64,000 nt of DNA. It comes from Amylostereum areolatum. Lineage: Eukaryota; Basidiomycota; Agaricomycetes; Russulales; Stereaceae. The position numbers were made by a program, and so were the translations under genes. Below the pieces are notes generated by a model. That model searched no databases. It worked only from the letters and a program-made list of their open reading frames with translations, and was not told the DNA's origin. How positions within the stretch are numbered: the stretch's first letter is position 1; every line of letters starts with the position of its first letter. The stretch is from assembly GCA_012932865.1 (NCBI GenBank), contig SAXG01000101.1:1-64000 (forward strand), written 5' to 3'. Positions 54,901-64,000 of this stretch are shown piece after piece.

Positions 54901-55971
54901 ATGGAGAAGTGCATGTATACATCCCACATCGACATGTCACCGCTTGCTAGTCAAATCGCGTCTGTGGCTTACACCGCATTTCTCTTCACGAAGTCAGACA
55001 TCAAGACCACAGTTATACCCGTCGTGAGTACTGCTCACGAATGATACAGACTCTTTCTGACGTGTTCTTCAGACCTTTTTTGCTGCTTCTGCCGCACCCA
55101 TAGTGGATTGGACCCGTCTTCCTCACGTTTTACTCTGGATTTGGTTCCATGTCTTCCAATTCGATGTGTCCAACCAAACTCTCAACCCGGATGAAGACGC
55201 GCTCAATAAGCGCGACAGACCTCTTCCGTCTGGACGCATAACACTCCGGCATGCTGTCGTCCTTCGTTGGATCCTCATCCCGCTTTGTTTCGCGCTGTCT
55301 GGCTGCTATAGCATCGAGGCAGTCTACGCGAGCATTGCTCTTGTCGCACTCACCATTGTTTGCGACGAGATGCACGCTCATGCTGCCCATTGGATTATCC
55401 GCAACTCGGTTAATGCTCTGGGATTCGCATCTTTCGAGGTCGGCGCAACGCTTGTTGGAGGTAAATCTTTTCATCCAATGTTCGTCATTGCAGTTGACGA
55501 TGATCGTCTATCTAGGAGTGAATTCACACGCCCTTGATTGCACCGGTGTTCTGGCGGTGTGCGTCAGTACTGGCATCTTTGCGACCACCATTCGTGCTCA
55601 AGATTTCAAAGACGAAGTTGGAGACCGCGCCGTCGGCAGACGCACCGTTCCTATTGTGTTCCCCACATGCGGAAGATGGACAGTCATTGTACCTCTCATC
55701 GCGTGGTCGAGCTGTCTCGGGGTGGTTTGGGAACTCGATGGCATGACGGCCATTGCGTTTATGACCCTCGCTCTATATGTTGGTGGCCGATTTGTGTCTC
55801 TTAGCGCAGTTTCTGATGACCAAGTTTCCTTCTACTGGTATAACGTACGTTTCATCTTCCTCAATTGCCTCGGCGTCACGTAGCATGTCCGAAAACTGAC
55901 TGGTATGATAGGCCTGGCTGTCCGCGGCACATGCCCTCCCCGGTTACTACAGGATCTGGGGAAAGGTGTAA
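54901..55971 (+). CDS. UbiA-family membrane enzyme 2 (UbiA-2), intact
   Basis: Exons 54901-55023, 55073-55460, 55516-55844 and 55912-55971, all joined by GT-AG introns in phase. ATG 54901 or the in-frame ATG 54934 (MSPLASQIASVAYTAF) starts it. It has the first Mg-diphosphate motif NQTLNPDEDALNKRDRP and the second DFKDEVGDRAVGRR, with seven or more hydrophobic helices between and after. It ends HALPGYYRIWGKV. Members of this fungal branch are integral membrane prenyltransferases or UbiA-type terpene cyclases acting on farnesyl or geranylgeranyl diphosphate. The adjacent P450s favour a terpenoid role. Its promoter has been displaced by gypsy element 2, whose 5' LTR ends 40 bp upstream of the ATG, so expression may be lost or altered. 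Confidence 0.9.
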
Positions 55972-56681
55972 TGGGGCCAAAGGGGGGTGTTCTTCGCGGG
56001 CTGGGGCGACGCTATAGTTTCCTGCGGGGATCGTCCGTGGTGGTCAAGTATATCAAGACTCGCAACCCCATACTAGTACGTAGAGTGACTTACCTTATGA
56101 CGCGGATTTGCTCAGTCTCCCCGAAATCACACTTATCTTTCACTCACCTAAGTAAGCGAAATCGCAAACGTTATCGCTCAATGTGATCCACAATTTAGGT
56201 ACTTACTACTCAAGCTTCAAGGTCTCATTCATAACTTGATGATGCTGACGTTGACTCGGACGTTGAGCCTTCAGATTGGCATGGCGTGTACGTATCTTCG
56301 TCATATGCGTCAGAGTCGACCTTTTCCTTTCCTACAAACGGTCAGAACAGAACTTCCAGTTTGACTCCACGCGTCTTTCTTTTACATATCAGCGTAGACA
56401 GGCCATTTACTATTGAGCACCCACATCTACGTATGTTCCTCTCGTGCGCTAATACAAACCCCTTGGGATTCCCGACTTTCAATGGCGGCCATCGGTTGGA
56501 ACACACGCGTTGTTTCCGCCCGAGACTCCCTTGTTTAAACCGTGTTACAGATTTACAGTGTAGTACCTCTCGTAGACTCGCACTCGACGTGATTCCGTGC
56601 AGCTCATGCCCTCAGCAAATGAGGTGAGCACACCATCACCATCGTATTTAAGCAGTCCCACGCCTGTGTCGTTATATGCGT
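55972..56681. other. Intergenic region between convergent UbiA-2 and P450-2
   Basis: About 700 bp without a supported gene. An open plus frame at 56286-56627 has no recognisable domain and overlaps exon-like AG/GT signals, and could be a fragment of another gene. Confidence 0.35.
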
Positions 56682-58912
56682 TTACGCCGAAAACGCAGCA
56701 TACTCTGTGTGCAAACCCTCAATAGCCTTTTCATCCCGGATGCATACCGTGAACGTGAACGGAGGAGGATGACTAGAGTAGACGTTAGAGACCAGCTTAT
56801 GATAGAGTCAGATCCTAGGACGCACCTCAGAAGCCCGTCAACATGCTCAACGTCGTCTCCAAGTGCCATGCCAAGTTCATCGCGCGCATCAAAAACCTCA
56901 CATGTTGCGAGTAGCACCACAGCAAAAGTCCATATGCTTGTGTCTGCAAAATGTCTCCCAGGACATTTCCTACGGACCTTCAGCAGCAGCTCTGGCGCAC
57001 TAGTTAGAATAAACGAACCTCTTGCCAAACCCAAACACGCTCGATACCAGCGGGTCTTCAATGAAAACGTTGTTCTTTATAAAGCGCTCGGGAAGAAAGC
57101 GTTCGGGCTCGGGATAGGTTTCCGAGTCATGGATCATTGCCCTGTATTCGGAGCATTGCTATTAACCCGAACTTAGAGTAAACTTATCATTACGAACACA
57201 CCATGCATTGGCGAGTACCGTCGCTCCTGTAAGGAAGAGGTGTTACCGGAAGAGGTGGCACGGGAGGAGGTTTACTGGGGACAACTCGCCTTTGGGTATA
57301 GTGTATCCATTGTAAACGCTATCCTCCGTTGCGGCATGTGGTAGCGCTGGAACCACCTTCGTCCCTTCGCCAAGTTACACAACTAAACTAAACTCACCTA
57401 ACGGAGTGACCAGTCTCCACCGAAGAAGTTCTTGACAAAATGCATCGATGTACGGAAGACTTGCCCTGTCGGACAGTTTAGGTAGTCTTTCACGCCCTAC
57501 TACTTTGTCGATCTCCTGTCGAGCCTCGCGCTGAGTGGAAGGATATAAACATAAGGCCAGCATAAGGTTGGAAAGGACGATGGATATCTGAGTATCAGAG
57601 TGTCAAGAGTCTTCTCCGTCGAAGAAGAAGGCACTTCACTGTGTCTGATCCCGCTAGAACGACGGGGCCGTTCAATACAATTATCCATACGAAGATCGAA
57701 AAGCATAGGGACTAACCCGCGTAGACTCCACCGAATGCCTCCGCTATTACGCGCTCTCCTTCGGTCGAGTTCGTATCTGGTAGTTTTCCCAAGGCTTGAG
57801 TGACCAGGCAAGGGCGGGCTGTGCCATTTCTCTGGAGTCATGCTCGAATCAACAACAGGACCGCGAAGACAAAAACCCGACGCTTGCCATCCCTTTCTTG
57901 ACAAACGCAAATGGAATGGCAACCGTGTCCTCTATGGCCTTCGCAGTCGAGTCCACGAGTGCATGAAAACCTCCACCTGGCATCCAATGAGGTACATACT
58001 GCACTGGAACAACATCACGTCAGGATCCAAGAAACTTTCCAGACAACACTGCTCACAGAAAGGAATGTGATTGACCAGAAGTGCTCCAGGAACAATGTAG
58101 ATGTTGTTTTGGTTAGCCTCTTCTGCCACCCGGATGTATTCATCGTCTAGATTTTTTATATCGTATCCATATGCAACAGATAGGATGACCGAGGCGCTGA
58201 ACCTACGTGAGGAACATCAGGTCGATTTCTTGACGACTTAACCACCTGATTCCTTACTTACTGTTTGATATGTTGCCTCCACTCATGTGGGTGCTTTAAC
58301 ATGCCTTGCACCGTGCGAATCGCGTGCTCGCGTTGGGTGGGCTGATACTCGACAATGGAGCTTGGGCGGAGGGTTGGGTCGATGAAATGTCGTCGCGTCT
58401 GCCAGGGGTCACCGTAGTGCATCATGGCCAGGCTATTGCGCGTTACCCTCGTCCTGTCATACGATCATCACCAAAACGATATCGACAGAGGAAGAGTCCG
58501 AAAATTCGTACAGTTCGGCAAATGGGATAGTCGGACGATCCGAGAAACTGGCCCCTCGACGTCCTAGCAACTCCTTTGCCGCCACATGTGTGTTTATGAT
58601 CACAACAATCTCTCCGAAAACGTTGAGAGAGATCACATCTCCTGTAAGATAACATAAAAACGGGGAGTCATATTCGAACAAGACCCTAGCAGATTCCTGC
58701 GTACCATACAGACGCGCCCAAGAGGCGTAAATCGCGTACTGTCGTTTAACCGGAAGATCGAGAAGGTTTCCAATAATCGGAAGGGCTGTAGGACCAGGAG
58801 GCAATTGTCGGCGCCGATCACGGTTCAATAGCTTGTGAATCGCCAGGGAAAGGATACATATAGTCGCGAAGATAGCCAGAGACAGGTGCGTGGATGACTC
58901 GGATGTGGGCAT
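56682..58912 (-). CDS. Cytochrome P450 (P450-2)
   Basis: Minus-strand gene from ATG 58910-58912 (MPTSESSTHLSLAIFATICI, membrane anchor) through the hinge PPGPTALPIIGNLLDLP. The I-helix is AAGSDT after splicing, followed by QELLRWRLVTPLG (E-x-x-R), PEPERFLPERF and heme loop FGFGKR-KCPGRHFAD with the Cys ligand. The end is HTEYAAFSA and TAA at 56682-56684. At least ten short introns are inferred. One (plus-strand about 57206-57265) appears to use a GC donor (AAAG|GCGAGT). With these introns the whole frame is open. It is the same broad clan as P450-1 and P450-3, presumably ER-anchored and supplied by a P450 reductase. Substrate unknown. Confidence 0.88.
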
Positions 58913-59690
58913 GTCGATAAGGTCGAGACAGGAGTCAGCTGTCCCGGGCGGCAACCCTACTATACTAATCTCTTTAGTAGAAAACTGTCTTACTTATAAG
59001 TAGCATATCAGGGACGTCAACTCAGCCTGTCATGCATGTCATTGTCATGGGGGAGCTACCGGTGATTTGAATGAACTCCTTCACATCTGTTTCACAAATT
59101 GTAGAGCCGCTTTGCGCGCGGCTTCTACTTCCGAAGCTGTATTTGCTGTTGGACAGCAAAAACACGGTGTTGGTGGGATATACAAGCAAACTTACCGGTT
59201 ATTAGGATCCACCGCCTCGGAGCGCCTCACTAGAGAGTTTCCGTTTTGATGTTCGAAGTCGAATCGAGGACTCGTTAATGTGTATGGGTAGATTATCGAG
59301 GTTTTACGAGCTTGACAGTAATGAGCAAAACCGCAGGGTATGACTCGGACATCATGGCCATGGTTCGGCTGACAAGAGAGTATTTACAACCGCCCCACGG
59401 CAGTTACACCAACGCTCCATCACCTACAATCTCATTTCGGATCTCAGTCGGCCAACCGTGACTGGGGGGTCACCGACTGTTACGTCCCGGCAAATTGCGA
59501 GTGCCGTGCCAGCCTGATCTGAACGATCTGAACACGTTCAACGTGACATATCTGTCACAGCGATAGGCCCGGCGCGCTGCCAGCGGCCCCACCACCGATG
59601 TCCCTAAGCTCCATCATCGCTACTCCAGAGCTCCACGCCGTCGGGCGAAAACCCGGTTGTAAATACTCTCTACAGAGTGACGCCCCATCT
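58913..59690. other. Intergenic region upstream of P450-2
   Basis: Promoter side of P450-2. A short plus frame at 59067-59249 shows no recognisable domain. Nothing else assigned. Confidence 0.4.
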
Positions 59691-59947
59691 AGGCTCACGT
59701 GAGCCCCTCCGCTAACGCGAGAGGGGCTCAGATCAACATCCTTATCAGTAAGGGGGTCGTGAATTGTGGAAACCCTAGACGTGGACTTCACTTCTACTGT
59801 ATCTGTGATACACTTTCGACAAAGTCTACTACAGTCGTGGATAAACGTTGACTACGAGTGGAGCTTCTAGATGTGCTTCCATCTTCCCACCCCCCCTCTG
59901 ATAAGGATTTTGATCCAAGACCCTTCATGGGTCTTGGTTCGAGACTA
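59691..59947. repeat. 257-bp dispersed repeat, copy B
   Basis: Same length and ends as copy A at 42418-42674. Flanked by ACGCCCCATCT on the left and ACACCCCATCT on the right, a near-perfect 11-bp duplication, which supports insertion as a discrete mobile unit. Confidence 0.9.
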
Positions 59948-59956
59948 ACACCCCAT

Positions 59957-60403
59957 CTGGAGCTCCCAAAACACCACCAAATCCCAACCAAATCCACCCA
60001 CTATCCCAAAATCAGATTGTGGGATCTTGGGATTTGGGACATGTGGAGTCCTCTCCGTCCCAAAATTGGCGGGTAATCGGGACTGCAGGACAACTTCTGT
60101 CCCAAGTTTGTAAGGGCTCCCGAGAGCGGCGAAAGGCCCGGAAAAGCTCAGTATGGTACAGCCTTACTTTTTGCGAGTGATATGGATGAAAAATAGGGCG
60201 TATGATGAGCTTTTTCGACTTTGGGTGCGGACAGAACCCTCCCCGGAAATTTCCGGCGGGTCTCCGGACGTCCCAATTTCTTCCTCGACCAAATCTCGTA
60301 GCGCAATATTCGGGACAGCGCAGCAAGGCACTATCCCACCATCCCAAATCCCAAGATCCCACTTGGGATATGGGCGGATTTCCAGGCGTCCCCGGAGCTC
60401 CAG
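59957..60403. repeat. Inverted-repeat element, about 447 bp
   Basis: The ends are CTGGAGCTCC and GGAGCTCCAG. An inner inverted pair (TGTGGGATCTTGGGATTTGG near 60018; its complement near 60343) extends the symmetry. It may be a MITE or foldback element. No target duplication was found and the ends are only approximately inverted. Confidence 0.5.
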
Positions 60404-60804
60404 CAGGCCGATCAACTTCGAACATTACACAGAACAGAAACTCTCTGACTCAGCTTGGACTCAGCATACTCGCTTCCCGGCGCGGATAGATTGTCCCTAG
60501 ATTTATGTAAGTTTGCTTCAAACCCCTTCCGGGGCCTTTGCAAACCCTAAAAACATCATACTCACATTCTGGGAATCTGGGCGGCGGAATGCAGCCAAGG
60601 CGGCCATCACACGGCGTCTCGTGGGTTCTCAGACGGTCAGCCGGTCAGCCGGTCATGCTACATGCATCAATTTTTGGGGGCAGACCTTACATACAGATCG
60701 ACTGTTCAGGAGACCACTACAAGGACACTTATGAACCAGCTGTTATAAATGGATCAGCTCTAACTCAGTGTCTTCCCAGGCTCTGCACAGACCCAAAGCA
60801 CCCA
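60404..60804. other. Upstream region of P450-3
   Basis: Holds a short GGTCAGCC triplication (about 60637-60658). Otherwise no feature. Confidence 0.35.
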
Positions 60805-62940
60805 ATGACTTTCTCGCTGTCGCTTTTCGTCCTACTTCTGTGCATGTTTATCGCTTGGCGACTCTTTCATTCATCGCGCGCTCGAGGAAGCAAACGGCTA
60901 CCACCAGGGCCTGCACCACTTCCCTTCATCGGCAACTTCTTCGATGTACCTCGCGCGGGCGAATGGGAGACTTTCACTGAATGGGGGAGGAAATACGGTG
61001 CGAAATCGACTGGCTATGTACTCAGAACGCCCCATTCACCACTGTGCTCTCAGGCGACATCGTCTATCTATCGGTGGCGGGCCAATCTGCCATCATCGTC
61101 AATACGGCAGAGGCTGCGAATGACCTCATGGCAAAACGGTCGTCGATGTACTCCGAACGTCCCCGTCTACCGCTCATTGAACTGTAAGCCCCGTTGAAGC
61201 CATAACATCAACAATCATGTCTGATTCATGAACAAAGGCTGGGACAGGGAACATGGAACCTCGGTTTCATGAACTACGGGAGACCGTGGCAAGTTCGGAA
61301 GTCCATGATGATGACCAAGCTCGCCAAAGGTTCCTTGGATGTGTACCGGCCTGCAGAATATGCAGCTACTCAACAGTTGCTGAAGAATCTCCTAGATGAT
61401 CCAGAGCGGTTTGTTGACCACCTTCGCCTGTACCTACCTAACCTTGCGCGCAAAGATATAGCAACATCTTATGTATTTTGTTTCAGATACTCGGGCCGAT
61501 TGATTATCGACGCTACCTATGGCATCTCCATACTCTCGAGGGATCACGAGCTAATACGCATCGCGGAGAAGGTCATGCATAACGTTACTGTCGCCCTCTG
61601 CCCTATATTCTGGTTCTTCAACCCCGTCCCGCTTTGTCAGTAGATACATCATTTCTTCTGTTATCCTTCCCAATGCTGATGCTTGTACACAGTGTCCCTG
61701 TGGCCAAAGTGGCTGGGCGGTGGACGAGTCGATACCCTCGTGAAAGAGTTTCAGGAAAACGATCGACTGCTCCGCTACAGGCCCTTTGAGATGGTGAAAG
61801 CCTTCGTCGTGAGTCCCCCTGCTGTAAAACGTCAGGACCATCGCCAAAGACGTGTGAACAGGAAGCGGGATCCGCTCGGACATCCTATACATCACTACTC
61901 CTTTCAGAGCTCGACCCTGCACCCGGTTCAGAGGAGGAAGTCCTCATTCGGGATACGGCTGCTATTGCGTACGGCGGTGAGTACGGAAGGTGGTCATTGT
62001 TTTTCTTTTCCGTTCGCGGTCTCATGGTGTTCGTTAGCTGGTGCGGATACCGTACGTGGCTTCTCATCTACGTCGAGATCTTCGCATGAATGTCTCCAAA
62101 GGCGCTGGCCGTCGCGGAGATCTTCTTCTTGGCCATGTTACAAAATCCGGATGTGCAGGCGAAGGCGCGCGAAGAGATCGATCGTGTCGTAGGAGGCGAT
62201 CGTCTCCCAAGCCACGAAGACCGCAAAAACCTGCCGTACGTGAACGCTATCATGAAGGAAGTTATGCGCTGGCACGCGGCCACTCCTCTAGGTACCGTAT
62301 TTCTCGGTACTTCAACCATTGTTTACTTGTTGACTTGGGGAGTAGGCATAGCGCACAAGCTCAATCGTGATGACGAATACAACGGCATGCATATCCCGGC
62401 TGGGACGCTCGTGATCGCAAATATTTGGTGCGTTTCATTCAGACGAACGAGTGAATGTCCGGTCTCATTCTCTCGAATATACAGGGGTATTCTACGGGAT
62501 CCATCTGTATACCCAGAGCCCGAAAAATTCAAACCAGAGCGCTTCCTCCTGGATGGACAGTTGTATGTCGAGGGGCGAGATCCGGCGGACCTTCTTTTCG
62601 GTTTCGGCAGACGGTGCGTGTCTGCGAGCGAGTCTTTTCACGGACTCTGACTAGACCTTGATTCTCTTCAGCGTGTGTCCCGGCATTCATCTCGCGCAAG
62701 AATGTATCTTTCTTCTTATCGCCCAGGTCCTAGCTACTTTCGTGATCACAACCATAGACGGAAAACCGGCTCCGCATGTCGAGATGACTTCGGGGGGCGC
62801 CTCGTGCGTGACACATTCCTTAGCTTGACGGGCGTCGCTGACTACGGACTTTCTCCAGATTTCCTTCACCCTATAAATGCAACATACGTCTGCGTTCTGA
62901 TGGCACCAGAGAGCTGATTACCATGGGTGAATGCTCCTGA
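60805..62940 (+). CDS. Cytochrome P450 (P450-3)
   Basis: ATG 60805 (MTFSLSLFVLLLCMFIAWRL, anchor), then PPGPAPLPFIGNFFDVP. Next come VWxxRK-type C-helix text (YGRPWQVRKSMMM), the I-helix AGADT assembled across two introns (about 61976-62053), MKEVMRWHAATPLG (E-x-x-R) and PEPEKFKPERFLLDG. The heme loop is FGFGRR-VCPGIHLAQE with its Cys ligand. A final intron at about 62806-62860 (GTGCGT...TCTCCAG) removes an apparent stop and gives a tail FPSPYKCNIRLRS before TGA 62938-62940. The frame appears intact. It resembles P450-1 in exon layout, so the two are probably paralogues. Confidence 0.9.
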
Positions 62941-63351
62941 GTCTGGGGTAGAGAAAAGGCGTCAGTGATTTGGGCGAGCGATTGTGTATTCCAGCTTTTT
63001 CACAAAACATGAGCGGCATCTTCGATCAGAATGTATGTTTACTTTTGGAGCGAGGTCAAACACCAGGGGATGGATTGTAGACCACTTTTTGGATTACTGC
63101 TGTCCAGCGCTCTCCAGTTGTGGGCGTAGAGGATTTACCACCCTGACAGAGTCTGGATTTCGCTCAGTGCACGCATTTAAGCTAGATATTATTCCTAATT
63201 GCTGGTTGTTGGCTCCTCGCGGAGAGGATAGAAAGATTTTAATGGATAAATGTGTATGGTAAAAGGTAAGAGCAATGAAGTGAAGCCGAGCGAATACACG
63301 GGAGCATTATATAGCACTGAACAAGCCACACCAAACAGCCAAACCGGCTAA
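62941..63351. other. Intergenic region between convergent P450-3 and GMC oxidoreductase
   Basis: About 400 bp without a supported gene or recognisable repeat. It must contain both 3' ends. Confidence 0.4.
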
Positions 63352-64000
63352 CTAATGGTTTTTCGACCAAGTGTCTTTGATAAGTCGTGCAGCGCGTTCC
63401 GCGATAGCATACACGGGACCTTGGAGACGTGCAGCAGGAATCATCGGCTGGAGGATCTTTGAACATTAGAGGGAGGAACACCTAGGGAAAGAAACCGGAA
63501 AGCTTACGAAGACAGAGGCGTCCACGGTACAGAGTCCGCGACCGCTAATCAGGCGCGAGTCTGAGTCAACAACATCGTCAGAATCTCCTACGAAGCCTAT
63601 CTTCCCAGTACAGCACGCATGCCAGAACGTGGTGACGCCGTCTTGGGCGAACATCGTGAGTTCATCATCTGTTGTCGCTTGTGCGAATGCTCCGAAACGT
63701 TCGACGATAATATTCTTCCACGGATCGGTTGAAACTTGACAAGAAGGCCTCGGCTTGCTGAAGTCTTGACCATCAGGGCAGCGTCAAAGGGCTTTTTCAA
63801 AAAAGCTTGGTCGATGGCAGGTGCGTGGAACGGGTCAGGTGCGTGGAACGGGTCGACGGAGTTGAGACTTATCGAGCCACCTGATTGACGTTTATAAGGA
63901 GTAGTTTAGAACAGGTGAGAGATCGAACTCACGAGATATAGGTGTGGTAACGGCCATGATCTTACTTATGGAGTAGCCGTTGGCTGGTTCAGCCTCGGTA
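63352..64000 (-). pseudogene. GMC oxidoreductase, 3' part, truncated by window edge and probably frameshifted
   Basis: On the minus strand: SRGSISLNSVDPFHAP (substrate-domain motif), KKPFDAALMV, then in another frame IIVERFGAFAQATTDDELTM. After that come the C-terminal hallmark TTFWHACCTGKIG with the expected active-site His, GLCTVDASVF, a short intron, and ILQPMIPAARLQGPVYAIAE, stop 63352-63354. GMC enzymes are FAD-dependent alcohol or sugar oxidoreductases. The frame changes by one base at about 63770, just after AALMV, so a base is missing or a splice is unseen. An 18-bp tandem duplication (DPFHAP twice) lies nearby. The 5' half is outside the window. Confidence 0.75.

Noticed and set aside
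59957..60403. Confident MITE call for the inverted-repeat unit
   Set aside because: Ends are inverted for only 10 bp and no target duplication could be found, so it is listed only as an inverted repeat.
62806..62870. Premature stop at the end of P450-3
   Set aside because: A consensus intron (GTGCGT...CTCCAG with a GCTGAC branch site) gives a normal P450 C-terminus.

Overview
The window looks like a transposon-rich stretch of a basidiomycete genome, most likely an Agaricomycete. Coding genes are split by many short (about 45-60 bp) GT-AG introns. The window contains a KDZ transposase with its CxC2 cysteine cluster, chromodomain Ty3/gypsy retrotransposons, and fungal genes (SERINC/TMS1, DUF1748, DUF3632, clustered P450s, UbiA-type membrane enzymes) typical of mushroom-forming fungi. 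No prokaryotic features are present.

Layout. 1-3.7 kb: a decayed Ty3/gypsy element on the minus strand (protease, gag zinc knuckle, leader ORF) with its 5' LTR at 3011-3677, which lies directly against a KDZ transposase gene (about 3.69-7.47 kb, plus). 7.5-21.5 kb: a gene-dense accessory block with no recognisable housekeeping genes. It holds a Pro/Thr-rich gene (8.3-10.2), a 160-bp-armed inverted repeat (11.25-11.61), a large minus-strand nuclear-looking gene (11.7-15.1), a head-to-head pair of cysteine-cluster genes (15.3-16.9 minus, 17.2-19.1 plus), and a broken second copy of part of the large gene (20.8-21.5). Nearly every ORF here carries isolated nonsense codons of the C-to-T type. 21.5-28.6 kb: gypsy element 1 (minus). 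28.6-31 kb: repeats and featureless DNA.

31-64 kb is host territory: an RS-rich gene, TMS1/SERINC, P450-1, a DUF1748 mitochondrial protein, a RAD51-family recombinase paralogue, a DUF3632 protein, UbiA-1 (minus, nonsense-interrupted), then a transposon pile-up, UbiA-2 (plus, intact), P450-2 (minus), P450-3 (plus) and the 3' part of a GMC oxidoreductase (minus, probably frameshifted). The pile-up between the two UbiA genes consists of a 257-bp repeat, a solo LTR with TSD AATAG, a 3.0-kb TIR element containing a nested 1.4-kb hAT relic, and gypsy element 2 (47.10-54.86 kb, TSD GAGCC), which itself contains a 655-bp hAT-type MITE (TSD ACATATAC).

Reading of the whole: UbiA-type enzymes with three P450s and a GMC oxidoreductase look like a terpenoid or prenylated-metabolite biosynthetic locus that has been split by successive transposon insertions. 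The left half is a KDZ-associated accessory region whose cysteine-cluster gene family appears to be little described. All functions are inferred from sequence motifs read by eye; no database search was run.
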